Assembly (NCBI GenBank): GCA_021650895.1
Contig: CP091278.1
Span: forward strand, 3,377,659-3,441,658
Length of the DNA: 64,000 nt
Source: Candidatus Jettenia sp.
GTDB taxonomy: Bacteria > Planctomycetota > Brocadiia > Brocadiales > Brocadiaceae
Reading direction: 5' to 3'
Within the stretch, counting starts at the first letter, position 1; every line of letters begins with the position of its first letter. Below, piece by piece: positions 42,408-51,758 of the stretch. The notes under the pieces are model-generated. The model searched no databases, was not told the DNA's origin, and saw only the letters and a list, made by a program, of their open reading frames with translations. The position numbers were made by a program, and so were the translations under genes.

Positions 42408-45098
42408 ATGGTATCTTTATTCATTGATGGAAAGAGGGTAGATGCGGAACCTTCTCAAACAATTCTACAAGCAGCTCAAAAAATGGGGATTCATATCCCT
42501 ACTTTGTGTCATGATCCGCGTTTAGCCCCTACCGGGGCTTGCCGCATGTGTGTGGTAGAGGTAGAGGGCGCACGGCCTCTGGTAGCATCGTGTGCAACTC
42601 CTGTATCCCAAAACATGAAGATCTCTACCCGCAGTGAATCAGTCATGCGTGCACGTAAGCTTAATTTAGAACTTATCTGGTCTCACCACCCCAATGATTG
42701 TCTCACCTGTGATAAAACAGGAGAATGCCAGCTTCAGAAACTCATGTATGAATATGAGGTAAAGACCTCAAGGTTTGTAGATTGTAATCCACCACCCAGA
42801 CCGGATGATTCAAATCCGGCAATTTACCGGGATATGAATAAATGTATCCTCTGTGGAAAATGCGTTAGGATTTGCGATGAGGTACAGGACCAGCATACCT
42901 GGGCATTCTCAAACCGTGGAATGCAGACCTCAATTGCAACTGCTTTTGAGAAACCGCTAAAAGACTCTAGCTGCGTATTTTGCGGGCACTGTGTTTCCGT
43001 CTGTCCGGTTGGTGCCCTTATGGATAAACCCGCTATGAAAAAAGGCCGTCCCTGGGAGACCAAAAAGGTTCGTTCGGTTTGTTGTTACTGCGGCGTAGGA
43101 TGTAGTCTTGTGCTTCATGTAAAACAGGGGGAAATTATTAAGGTAACGGCAGACATGCAGTCCCCGCCTAATTACGGAAGCCTGTGTGTTAAAGGACGCT
43201 ATGGATTCGAATTCTATAAAAATCATGATCGCCTAAGATCCCCGCTGATCCGTGATCATATTGACCAACCCTTTCGGGAAGCAACCTGGGAGGAGGCAAT
43301 AAATCTGATAGCAAAAAAGTTCATGGAAATGAAACAGCACTATGGTCCTGATGCCTTTGGATGTCTCAGTTCCTCCCGGGGTACGAACGAAGAAAATTAT
43401 TTAGCCCAGAAATTTACCCGTGCCGTAATGGGAACGAATAACATGGATAATTGTGCCCGTGTATGTCATGCACCTTCTGTTACTGGACTCAGGGCTGCGC
43501 TGGGAAGCGGAGCAGCTACCAATTCTCTGGCAGATATTGAAGGTGCGGAAGTACTGATTGTAAGCGGTTCAAATACCACAGAAGCACATCCGGTGGCAGC
43601 CTTAAAGATTAAAAAGGCGGTACGGCAGAACGGAGCCAAATTGATTGTAATCGACCCACGTGAAATAGAACTCGTCCAATACGCAACGGTATGGCTACGT
43701 TTGAAACCGGGCACTAATGTGGCCATTCTTAATGGTCTGCTCCATGTCATTTTAAAAGAAGGATTAGAGAACAAAGAGTTTATTCAGCAGCGTACAGAAA
43801 ATATCGATATGCTGAGACAAGTAGTTGCACAGTATACACCTGAGAGAGTAGAAGAAATTACGGGGGTTCCTAAGGATGATATTATTAAGGCTGCCAGGAT
43901 CTATGCGGGCACAAAGAAGGGTATGATTGTTTATGGATTAGGAATGACCGAGCATAAGGCCGGATCCCATGGTGTTATGTCTCTTGCAAATTTAGCACTG
44001 ATTACCGGCAATATTGGTCGGCCCAATACAGGCATCAATCCTCTCCGCGGACAAAACAACGTTCAGGGATCTTGTGATATGGGTGCCTTGCCAGATGTTT
44101 ATCCCTGCTATCAAAAAGTAGATGATCCTGTTGCTCATAAAAAGTTTTCTGAAGCGTGGGGTTGCCAGCTTCCTACAAAACCAGGTTTGAAGGAACCTCA
44201 AATGTACAGAGAAGCCCTGGCTGGAAAGTTAAAGGCAATGTATATCATTGGATATGATCCTGCGGCAACACAGGCAAATATACATCATGTAGTTTCCGCC
44301 ATGAAAAAGCTTGAATTACTTGTGGTACAAGAGATCTTCATGACAGAGACTGCCAAATTAGCCCATGTAATCCTTCCTGCTAGTTGTTTTTTTGAGAAGG
44401 ACGGCACTTTCACCAATGCAGAGAGAAGGATTAGACGATTAAACCAGGCCATACCACCACCAAAAGAGACGAGGCATGATTGGGAGATTATATGCTCAAT
44501 TGCCAACGCTATGGGATATCCGATGTATTATAATCATCCAGGCGAAATTATGGAGGAAATTGCGAGTCTTACTCCAGAGTTTGCAGGGATTGATTACGGA
44601 CGACTCGAGGGAGATGGATTGGTATGGCCCGTATGGAACGAGAGACATCCTGGTACGCCCATTTTGCATAAAGATACCTTTACGAGGGGAAAGGGAAGGC
44701 TCAATGACCTCTTGTATACCCCGTCAGAAGAGTTACCCGATAATGACTATCCTTTGTATTTAACAACAGGCCGTCGTCTCTATCATTATAATAACGGTTC
44801 GATGTCACTTCGGAATCCAGAGATTCGTTCGATTAGTTCCGAAGAATTTGTAGAGATACATCCGCATGATGCCGGGCTGCTTGGTATAAAAACAGGGGAT
44901 AACGTGAGAGTAACATCAAGACGGGGTTCGCTGGAAGTGAAAGCATGTGTTACAACAAAATCCAGACCGGGGAGCGTATTCCTATCCTTTCATTTTCCAG
45001 AAACTCCAACAAATGTTTTGACGGGTCCCGGGGAGGATCTATTGGCGCTTACTCCTGAATATAAGGTGTGTGCTGTAAAGGTGGAGTCAGTTTCATAA
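42408..45098 (+). CDS. fdhA: Formate dehydrogenase catalytic subunit (NAD-type, cysteine form)
   Basis: An 896-residue molybdo/tungstopterin enzyme interconverting formate and CO2. Domain order: N-terminal [2Fe-2S] domain (CHDPRLAPTGACRMCVVEVE), His-Cys [4Fe-4S] (HHPNDCLTCDKTGECQLQ), two ferredoxin-type clusters (CILCGKCVRICDE, CVFCGHCVSVCPVGAL), the MopB [4Fe-4S] (CCYCGVGCSLVLHV) and the pterin domain. The active-site residue is Cys in NCARVCHAPSV, so no selenocysteine is needed. The last 120 residues are a molydopterin dinucleotide-binding domain (YPLYLTTGRRLYHYNNGSMS). No NuoE/F-like partner is adjacent. In an acetyl-CoA-pathway organism it would supply formate to the methyl branch. Confidence 0.94.
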   Translation: MVSLFIDGKRVDAEPSQTILQAAQKMGIHIPTLCHDPRLAPTGACRMCVVEVEGARPLVASCATPVSQNMKISTRSESVMRARKLNLELIWSHHPNDCLTCDKTGECQLQKLMYEYEVKTSRFVDCNPPPRPDDSNPAIYRDMNKCILCGKCVRICDEVQDQHTWAFSNRGMQTSIATAFEKPLKDSSCVFCGHCVSVCPVGALMDKPAMKKGRPWETKKVRSVCCYCGVGCSLVLHVKQGEIIKVTADMQSPPNYGSLCVKGRYGFEFYKNHDRLRSPLIRDHIDQPFREATWEEAINLIAKKFMEMKQHYGPDAFGCLSSSRGTNEENYLAQKFTRAVMGTNNMDNCARVCHAPSVTGLRAALGSGAATNSLADIEGAEVLIVSGSNTTEAHPVAALKIKKAVRQNGAKLIVIDPREIELVQYATVWLRLKPGTNVAILNGLLHVILKEGLENKEFIQQRTENIDMLRQVVAQYTPERVEEITGVPKDDIIKAARIYAGTKKGMIVYGLGMTEHKAGSHGVMSLANLALITGNIGRPNTGINPLRGQNNVQGSCDMGALPDVYPCYQKVDDPVAHKKFSEAWGCQLPTKPGLKEPQMYREALAGKLKAMYIIGYDPAATQANIHHVVSAMKKLELLVVQEIFMTETAKLAHVILPASCFFEKDGTFTNAERRIRRLNQAIPPPKETRHDWEIICSIANAMGYPMYYNHPGEIMEEIASLTPEFAGIDYGRLEGDGLVWPVWNERHPGTPILHKDTFTRGKGRLNDLLYTPSEELPDNDYPLYLTTGRRLYHYNNGSMSLRNPEIRSISSEEFVEIHPHDAGLLGIKTGDNVRVTSRRGSLEVKACVTTKSRPGSVFLSFHFPETPTNVLTGPGEDLLALTPEYKVCAVKVESVS

Positions 45099-45119
45099 TT
45101 TAACGTTTAGGAATTTCAG

Positions 45120-45235
45120 TATTTGTTGTAGGGGCAGGTTTTAAACCTGCCCCTACTTGTGTTCTCCCAAACGGAAACAAGCAGAAACGTTTTGAATCGT
45201 ACGGGGCAAGGGCAAACACAAGGTTCGCCCCTACA
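45120..45235. repeat. Short palindromes after formate dehydrogenase
   Basis: Gtaggggcaggttttaaacc paired with its complement (45127-45155) makes a 13-bp stem with a TTT-type loop and could terminate the fdhA transcript. A ggcaaacacaaggttcgccc arm (45208-45232) matches one arm of the 14927 repeat. Confidence 0.6.
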
Positions 45236-45319
45236 CCGGTGTTATAAAAAAGTCGCCGAATGCCTATTTATTATAAAACAATAAGCTTCATATTTGGGGC
45301 TTGCCATTAGGAGGTGTTT

Positions 45320-46036
45320 ATGCAAAGGGAAAAATCAGATATTTTATATACCTTAGCTCAGGCGGTAATTGATATGGACATAGACCGCGCCAAGGAAGCA
45401 GCTGCTGAGGTGATACGATGCAAAGTCGATCCTTATACGGCAATAATGGATGGGCTTGCAAAAGGAATGGATAAGGTCAATGAGTTATTCGAAAATGAGG
45501 AATATTTTGTTCCGGAGATACTCCTCTGTGCCGATGCCATGTATGCAGGGATTGAGGTACTCAAACCTTATTTGCCAAAGGAAACTGCATGGAGTAAGAA
45601 AAAGGCTGTAATTGGTGTTGTTAAAGGTGATACCCACGATATTGGGAAGAATCTGGTTAAGATAATGCTGGATAATGCCGGATTCGAGATGCATGATTTA
45701 GGCAGGAATGTACCATATGCAAAGTTTGTTGATACAGCCGGAGAGTTACAGGCAGACCTTGTTTGCCTTTCTACTCTTATGACTACAACTATGGATGGTA
45801 TGCAGGTGGTTATTGAAGACCTTAAGAAGGCTGGTATAGCCTCTAAGGTTATGGTTGGTGGTGGACCAATATCTCAAGGGTTTGCAAGAAATATAGGTGC
45901 AGATGGGTATGCAAAGAATGCTGCCGAGGCGGTTAAGGTTGCCAATGATATAGTGCAGCGTATTCCTTTCAGTCCTCTCATACTTAAAACACCAGAGCTT
46001 GTAAGTGTTAAACGAGGGCAGGGAGGGACGCGATGA
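45320..46036 (+). CDS. Methyltransferase cognate corrinoid protein
   Basis: A 238-residue B12-binding methyl carrier of the MtaC/MtbC/MtvC type. The N-terminal 85 residues form the helical cap (MDGLAKGMDKVNELFENEEY). The Rossmann B12 domain has the ligand motif VKGDTHDIGKNLVKIML (DxHxxG, His axial ligand near residue 107), LSTLMTTTMDGM and VMVGGGPISQGFA. ATG 45320 is chosen because aggaggtg is 5-7 bases upstream. The stop overlaps the next gene (ATGA), so a 1:1 partner is expected. Confidence 0.93.
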   Translation: MQREKSDILYTLAQAVIDMDIDRAKEAAAEVIRCKVDPYTAIMDGLAKGMDKVNELFENEEYFVPEILLCADAMYAGIEVLKPYLPKETAWSKKKAVIGVVKGDTHDIGKNLVKIMLDNAGFEMHDLGRNVPYAKFVDTAGELQADLVCLSTLMTTTMDGMQVVIEDLKKAGIASKVMVGGGPISQGFARNIGADGYAKNAAEAVKVANDIVQRIPFSPLILKTPELVSVKRGQGGTR

Positions 46037-47085
46037 ATTCTCGGGATGAAATGAAACCTAAGGAGAGATTACTGGCAGCTATACAGGGAAAGGAGATTGA
46101 CAGGCTTTTGGTAAGCCCCCTGATCCTCAATTTTGCATCAAGGAGCTTAAATCTGAAAGTCAGTGATTTCTGTACGAACGGTAAAAATATGGGGGATGCG
46201 AATATTGCATGTTTTAAAAAATACCGGCATGATATTGTCTATATCTTTTCTACCACTTCTACACTGGCAGAAGCTATGGGTACCAGGATGTATTTTCCAG
46301 AAGATGACGCACCACAGGTAGAAACTCCGTTTATACAAGTAAGGGAAGATCTGAAAAAGCTTAGACCTGTGGACCCGGAGAAGGACGGCAGAATCCCTGT
46401 ATACCTGGAAGCAGTAAAACGATGTGTGGATGCTATCGGGAATGATGTTTTTATCGTACCCGTTATTGGTGCGCCATTTACAACCTCGGCAGCTTTACGA
46501 GGAACAGAGAGATTTATCAAAGAACTCTATACAGACCCTGAATTGATACATACCCTGATGAAGGTTGCCACTCAATCGGTCAAAAACCTTATCGATGCTT
46601 ATGTAAAAGTCGGCGGTGTACCAGTTACTGTTGAGCCTATAGCTACCGGCTCGATGATAAGCGAAAAACATTTTAGAGAATTTGTCTTGCCCTATCTTAA
46701 AGAGGTGTATTCACATATCCATTCTTACAAACTTCCGGGTGTACTCCATATCTGTGGAAAGACAAAAAGGGTAATACAATGCATGGCTGAAAGCGGAGCA
46801 GACATCCTGAGTATTGATAATATCAATCTTTTAGAAGCTAAGGAATTAGTAGGAGAGCAGGTTTGTTTAATGGGAAACTTAAGTCCTGCTGATGGCATGC
46901 TGAAGGGAAATCCGGAGATCATAACTGCTATGGTTAAGGATTGCGTAGCAAAGGCAGCGGATAATCCGAAGGGATATGTGGTGGCTACAGGATGCGAGGT
47001 TCCCATAAAAACACCCCATGAGAATATGATTGCATTTCTCGAGGCAGGAAGAAGGTTTGCTCGACTTCCAATTAACTTGAATTAG
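46033..47085 (+). CDS. MtaA/UroD-family corrinoid methyltransferase 1
   Basis: A 350-residue TIM-barrel protein of the uroporphyrinogen decarboxylase-like methyltransferase group (MtaA, MtbA, CmuA). It retains the zinc ligands of methyltransferases: VLHICGKTKRVIQ (HxC) and a second Cys in VATGCEVPIKTP. It lacks true UroD features. It is translationally coupled to the corrinoid protein, so it either loads a methyl group onto it or moves it to a pterin or thiol acceptor. The substrate cannot be told from sequence. Confidence 0.88.
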   Translation: MNSRDEMKPKERLLAAIQGKEIDRLLVSPLILNFASRSLNLKVSDFCTNGKNMGDANIACFKKYRHDIVYIFSTTSTLAEAMGTRMYFPEDDAPQVETPFIQVREDLKKLRPVDPEKDGRIPVYLEAVKRCVDAIGNDVFIVPVIGAPFTTSAALRGTERFIKELYTDPELIHTLMKVATQSVKNLIDAYVKVGGVPVTVEPIATGSMISEKHFREFVLPYLKEVYSHIHSYKLPGVLHICGKTKRVIQCMAESGADILSIDNINLLEAKELVGEQVCLMGNLSPADGMLKGNPEIITAMVKDCVAKAADNPKGYVVATGCEVPIKTPHENMIAFLEAGRRFARLPINLN

Positions 47086-47099
47086 ATATTCATAAATAG

Positions 47100-47600
47100 A
47101 TGTACAGGAATTTCAATTCCGTAGGGCAAACCTTTAGGTTTGCACCTTTGCAAGGCTGAAGAGTCTGTGCAAAAAGTATGATTATTTTTAGTCACGATAC
47201 ACTATACGGCGTTTTTTCATTTAGATCAACACGGTAGATGATATTATATGACATCACTTAGGACTTTTTGCACAGACTCTTCAGGGTTGCTATCCCCACG
47301 CACTCGTTCCGGCGGGGGGGCAAGGTTAAAGCCTTGCCTTACATCTTATGAAGAAATAAAAGTCGCCGAAGGCCTAATTAAATGTATAGGAATTTCAAAG
47401 TTTTTCATTATACCGTTAACCCATCCCTATCCCAATTGTAGAGACGCAAGATTTTGCGTCTCTACAGGGGAATAAACCCACCCCTAACCTCCCAAGAGGG
47501 GAATAAAAAGTCCCCTCTTGGGAGGGGATTTAGGGGTGGGTAAAGAAAGTCGTTGGATTTTGTTTTTTAAAATCCAACCTAATTTATTTCCAAATTTTAT
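47100..47600. repeat. Composite repeat interrupted by a MITE-like insertion
   Basis: A gtagggcaaacctttaggtt palindrome begins at 47120, is interrupted by the element at 47157-47283, and resumes as cagggttgctatcccc and ggttaaagccttgccttac. It then passes into gccgaaggcctaatta, gagacgcaagattttgcgtc and the cacccct/aggggtggg unit (to about 47585). No gene is present. Confidence 0.8.
47157..47283. mobile_element. 127-bp MITE-like element with perfect 21-bp terminal inverted repeats
   Basis: The termini tgaagagtctgtgcaaaaag (47157, plus t) and its exact reverse complement (ending 47283) enclose about 85 AT-rich bases with no ORF. It sits inside a palindromic repeat whose two halves can be joined across it. 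The terminal sequence looks like an insertion sequence end, but no transposase of that type is in this window. Confidence 0.75.
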
Positions 47601-47648
47601 TTAGGAACGTTATTGATAAGAAACTCTGTTTCGAATCTCTTAATAACT

Positions 47649-48665
47649 ATGATAGAAAAAGAAAGACTTCTTAAAGTTCTTCAAGGTAAGCATGTCGATA
47701 GAACCCCCGTTATTTGTCCGGGTGGTATGATGACTATGGCTAGCAGAGAGGTTATGGTAAAAACAGGTTGCCAATGGCCAGCAGTCCATAGGGATGCAAA
47801 AAAAATGGCAGAACTTTCGATTGCTATGCGCAGTGAAACGGGAATGGAGAATCTGGGCATCCCTTTTTGTATGACTGTGGAAGCCGAGGCTTTCGGTGGA
47901 GAGGTGGAGGATGGTGATGAGACCACGGAACCTAACATAGTTCATTATCCATTAAAGTCGGTAAAGCAGTGGAAGAATCTAAAGGAACTTGATCCTTATA
48001 AAGATGGACGTCTTCCAACAATTCTTGAATGTACAGCAATAGTAAGCCGAAAGGTTCCAGATACTCCTGTCATAGGTAATTTAGTTGGTCCTTTCAGTCT
48101 TGCTACCTCGTTGATTGAGGCAATGACACTGTTTAAAGCACTCCTGCGGGAACCTGATGATGTCCACGGTTTACTTTCGTTCTTAATAAAGAATAGTATC
48201 AAATATGGTAAGGCACTTATCAATAACGGTGCTGACCTCATTGTGATATCCGATCCTTCTGCAACTGGTGAGATACTCGGACCAAAACTATTCAAAGAGT
48301 TTGCAATTCCGTATTTGAATAGAATGATAAACCATATCCATATGTTTGAGAAACTCGTTATCGTACATATATGTGGAGATATAAGCGCTATTTACGGCCC
48401 TCTCAATGAGCTTGACGCTGAATGCATAAGTGTAGACTCTGCAGTAAACATAAAAGAGGCAAGGGCTATGATTCCAGGAAAAAAGCTTATGGGTAATGTA
48501 AGTACTATACTCCTACAAAAGGGCCCTATTCTCCATATACAAAAGATCTCAAAAAATCTTTTAGATCTTGGTGTCGATATCCTTGCCCCGGCATGTGGTC
48601 TCAGTGCTAAGACACCCGTTAGACATATAAAAGCTATGACGGAAGCAGCAATATTAGACTCTTGA
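47649..48665 (+). CDS. MtaA/UroD-family corrinoid methyltransferase 2
   Basis: A 338-residue second member of the family, only distantly similar to the first. Zinc ligands are again present: VHICGDISAIYG (HxC) and LAPACGLSAKTPVRH. It starts at ATG 47649 (MIEKERLLKVLQGKHVDRTP); the upstream alternative would add 12 unrelated residues. Two UroD-type enzymes with one corrinoid protein fit a methyltransferase I plus methyltransferase II pair, in which one demethylates the donor and one methylates the acceptor (tetrahydrofolate or a thiol). Confidence 0.87.
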   Translation: MIEKERLLKVLQGKHVDRTPVICPGGMMTMASREVMVKTGCQWPAVHRDAKKMAELSIAMRSETGMENLGIPFCMTVEAEAFGGEVEDGDETTEPNIVHYPLKSVKQWKNLKELDPYKDGRLPTILECTAIVSRKVPDTPVIGNLVGPFSLATSLIEAMTLFKALLREPDDVHGLLSFLIKNSIKYGKALINNGADLIVISDPSATGEILGPKLFKEFAIPYLNRMINHIHMFEKLVIVHICGDISAIYGPLNELDAECISVDSAVNIKEARAMIPGKKLMGNVSTILLQKGPILHIQKISKNLLDLGVDILAPACGLSAKTPVRHIKAMTEAAILDS

Positions 48666-48689
48666 AAAAATTACTGAGGGTTTCTATAA

Positions 48690-48760
48690 CGTTTAGGAAT
48701 TTCAATTCCGTAGGGCAACCCTTTAGGGTTGCCTGGCAAGGCTAAAGCCTTGCCCTACAT
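48690..48760. repeat. GTAGGGC composite palindrome
   Basis: Gtagggcaaccctttagggt joined to gcaaggctaaagccttgccc between the second methyltransferase and the activator gene. It may reduce read-through between them. Confidence 0.7.
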
Positions 48761-48842
48761 CTTAATCTGCAAGTAGAGTTACGGTGTTCCGTGTTCCTAC
48801 AATATGAAATTTATGTTTATTGATATTTAAGGTAAATAGATA

Positions 48843-50531
48843 ATGTATAGTGTAAAACTGACTTTTTATCCCTCTAGAATAACGGGGTCTGTACCAAAAG
48901 GAATTACGATCCTTGAGGCAGCAAGAAAGCTTGGTGTTACTATTGAAGGTCCGTGCGGCGGTACCGGAAAGTGCGGGAAGGATCTTGTGCAGGTAAGAGT
49001 AAATAAGACCCTTACTACAGTGCTTGCCTGTAGAACTGCTGCAGAAACTGACATGGAAATTATCATCCCTTGTCATGAAAAGAAAACCACGAAGATTGTT
49101 GATGGCTTCTATACAGAGAATACAAGGAAACGAAATATCAATCCTTCTGTATGGAAAGATATATTTTATAATGATCAGGGTGCTTGTTTTACAAAGGTAT
49201 ACATGAACGATAGACCCGTGGCTATTGAAGAGGGTGATACGAGATCTCAGATGTATGGAATTGCTTTAGACATCGGTACAACGACATTAGTAGCATCACT
49301 CGTTAACCTTATCAATGGCGAAATAGTAGGCGCTACTTCAACACTGAATCCCCTCGTATATTATGGTCATGATGTTATGTCGCGAATAAAGTATTCAACA
49401 TCACATCATGATGGTCTTCTTAGAATGCACAAAGAGCTTATATCCGCTATTAATCTTTTAATTTTCCTTGTATCATCTGAAAAAGGTGTAAAGCCAGAAA
49501 ATATCTATCAAACCGTAGCGGCTGGTAATACTACGATGCAGCATATCTTTTTACATAAGGAAATCAAGGGAATTGGTGAGTATCCATATAAGGCCGAGAT
49601 ACTTAATACCTTTACCACTACAGCGAAAGAGCTTTCTATTTCAACAGCGGTATATGCCACAGTAACAATCCTTCCCTGTATTTCAGCCTATGTTGGTGGA
49701 GATACAGTCTCTGGACTTGTAGCTATTGACCATATGGTACACGGGCAGGCAAACCCGTGTACCATATCCGGAAAATTTGAAGCTGGTAAATTACCAGCCC
49801 TTTTTGTTGATATTGGTACCAACGGCGAAATGGTTCTTTTGCTGGAGGATAGAATGGTAGCGACATCCACTGCTGCGGGACCGTGTTTTGAGGGGATGAC
49901 CATAAGTTCCGGCATGAGGGCCGGAGAAGGTGCAATCGAGCATGTTTGTCTGGGAGATAAACTTCTCCTGGAAGTAATAGGGAATAGCCAGCCAAGGGGT
50001 ATCTGTGGAAGCGGGCTTTTAGATATCGTTTCAGAACTTATACGGGTTGGACTTGTGAATTCTAAAGGGCGATTGCAGGGTAAGGAAGGCAATGGGCTAC
50101 CTGAAGAGTATAAAAAATGTCTGTTCGAGAAAAATGGGAAACGGCATTTTCAATTATCAGATGATGTCGCAATATCCCAGGAGGATATAAGGCAGGTTCA
50201 GCTAGCGAAAGCGGCTATCAGGACCGGCGTTGAGATGTTGTTAGCTATCTGTAATTGTAAGCCGGAGGGATTGAGAATGGTTATCATTGCAGGCGCATTT
50301 GGGTATCATCTGAAACAAGAGAGTCTTTTCAGGGTCGGTTTTTTCCCGGAACTTAAAAATGCAAGGCTTTCTTTTGTAGGTAATTCAAGTCTGGAAGGTG
50401 CTGTAATGGTAATGCTGAATAAGGACATTGTTCATAGTGCAGCTCATATTGCCAGAAATACCCAGGTTATAGAGCTCTCTCAGCTTGCAGAATTTGAAAG
50501 TATTTATATTAGAGAAATGCATTTTCCCTAG
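48843..50531 (+). CDS. Corrinoid reductive activator, RACo-type (2Fe-2S plus ASKHA)
   Basis: A 562-residue ATP-dependent activator that reduces Co(II) corrinoid back to Co(I). The N-terminal ferredoxin domain has ligands GPCGGTGKCGKD and LACRT (residues about 38-62). A linker region follows. The ASKHA ATPase (DUF4445) domain has GIALDIGTTTLVASLVNL (phosphate loop), AAGNTTMQHIFL, LFVDIGTNGEMVLLLEDR and a C-terminal MVIIAGAFGYHL. It completes the corrinoid methyl-transfer cluster at 45.3-50.5 kb, where it would service the corrinoid protein. Confidence 0.93.
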   Translation: MYSVKLTFYPSRITGSVPKGITILEAARKLGVTIEGPCGGTGKCGKDLVQVRVNKTLTTVLACRTAAETDMEIIIPCHEKKTTKIVDGFYTENTRKRNINPSVWKDIFYNDQGACFTKVYMNDRPVAIEEGDTRSQMYGIALDIGTTTLVASLVNLINGEIVGATSTLNPLVYYGHDVMSRIKYSTSHHDGLLRMHKELISAINLLIFLVSSEKGVKPENIYQTVAAGNTTMQHIFLHKEIKGIGEYPYKAEILNTFTTTAKELSISTAVYATVTILPCISAYVGGDTVSGLVAIDHMVHGQANPCTISGKFEAGKLPALFVDIGTNGEMVLLLEDRMVATSTAAGPCFEGMTISSGMRAGEGAIEHVCLGDKLLLEVIGNSQPRGICGSGLLDIVSELIRVGLVNSKGRLQGKEGNGLPEEYKKCLFEKNGKRHFQLSDDVAISQEDIRQVQLAKAAIRTGVEMLLAICNCKPEGLRMVIIAGAFGYHLKQESLFRVGFFPELKNARLSFVGNSSLEGAVMVMLNKDIVHSAAHIARNTQVIELSQLAEFESIYIREMHFP

Positions 50532-50548
50532 AAAATAGAAACGTGAAT

Positions 50549-51286
50549 TTATTGTGGAGCTTGTTCAAAAACCTCTCTGAGAAGTCTCGTTACTCTTGCT
50601 GCTGGGTCTTTACGGATTTTACTTTCTTCTTCACCTAATACATGAAATAATCCATCAAGAGCCTTTTGTAATACATAGCGGTCCAAATCAAGCGCCATAA
50701 ATTTATTTACAAACGGGATAGATTCATATTTATCTACGATCTCGTTGTATTTCTTGGTAACATCATATTTAGTTAATGCCTCTTTTACTGTTGGTTGGTA
50801 CTTCTCTACAAGTTTGCTATACGTCTTTTCTTTAAGATAATCAGTGGCAGCTGTATCGCCGCCTTTATAAACTTTTATTACATTATCAAATGTCATATCA
50901 AAAATTGCATCGAGGAATATATCTTTGGCTTCCGGAGCTGCCTTTTCTGCCGCTCTATTCATACTTAAAATAAACTCGTCGAGTTTCTCTCCTGCGCCTA
51001 TCGTACGCAGAGTTTTATCAAGAATTTCGAATTTTTCAGGTAGTGATATCTTAATCGATTCATTGTCAAAATATCCATTAGGTTTACCCGTTGTTTTAAT
51101 TGCATTTTGAATACCAACCTTGAGGGCTTCTTTTAATCCGGAGACGATCTTTTTATCACTGAGGTTTTTTTGAGAGTTGAAAATTTCAGAAAGCCAATCA
51201 AATTGAGCAGAAGCCTTGAATGTCGTAATGAGAATAAAAAAGAGAATGATTAAGAATTGAAAAATTTTTTTTTGTAGTAATTTCAT
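50549..51286 (-). CDS. DUF4197 exported protein
   Basis: A 245-residue protein with an N-terminal signal sequence (FQFLIILFFILITTFKASA, cleavage near residue 28). The DUF4197 domain follows, mostly helical, with KIVSGLKEALKVGIQNAI, EKFEILDKTLRTIGAGEKLD and the typical end ALDGLFHVLGEEESKIRKDP then ARVTRLLREVF. It is probably periplasmic or outer-membrane associated. Its function is unknown. It converges with the activator gene, leaving 17 bp. Confidence 0.9.
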   Translation of the reverse strand: MKLLQKKIFQFLIILFFILITTFKASAQFDWLSEIFNSQKNLSDKKIVSGLKEALKVGIQNAIKTTGKPNGYFDNESIKISLPEKFEILDKTLRTIGAGEKLDEFILSMNRAAEKAAPEAKDIFLDAIFDMTFDNVIKVYKGGDTAATDYLKEKTYSKLVEKYQPTVKEALTKYDVTKKYNEIVDKYESIPFVNKFMALDLDRYVLQKALDGLFHVLGEEESKIRKDPAARVTRLLREVFEQAPQ

Positions 51287-51758
51287 ATGAATCCCTTACT
51301 GTAATGAAAAGAATGGTTAACAAATTCGAGATTATTAACTCATTTTTACTATAACTTTTTTACATCGAGCATTCAATAGGTAAGAATAACTAAATAAGAA
51401 TTTATTCCCATTTTTTTACAGGTTTATAGAATAATTTTCTAAAGCTTTAGAAAAATTTTAATCATAGAGGAAAAAGTCATTCAAGATATAGATACTCTGA
51501 AAGTTATTTAAATCTGATAGTAATCTTAAAGGTTTAGATGTTACAACTTTTGAATTTTTAAATATTTAGATACTAATGCTTTATTGGTTCCAAATATGTT
51601 TTGAAAATGTATTTTGCCAGTTAGAAATTTGTAAATATAAAGATGGTATAGTGTTTGCTAATTATGACAATTGCATGAATCTTGAGTGTAAAGGAGCCAG
51701 TCCTTTTTAGAGAGGAAATTATTTTATAGGGGAATTTTAGAAAGGGAGGGGTATAGTT
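51287..51758. other. AT-rich divergent intergenic region
   Basis: No ORF or repeat family is visible. A weak promoter (ttgcca, 16 bp, tataaa, around 51614-51641) could serve the DUF11 gene. A strong gaaagggaggggt site lies just before its ATG. Confidence 0.4.

Noticed and set aside
42408-45098. Selenocysteine-containing formate dehydrogenase
   Set aside because: The active-site codon is TGT (Cys in NCARVCHAPSV), and the frame has no internal TGA.
46033-48665. Heme-pathway uroporphyrinogen decarboxylases
   Set aside because: Both keep the HxC...C zinc ligands of corrinoid methyltransferases and lie with a corrinoid protein and activator.
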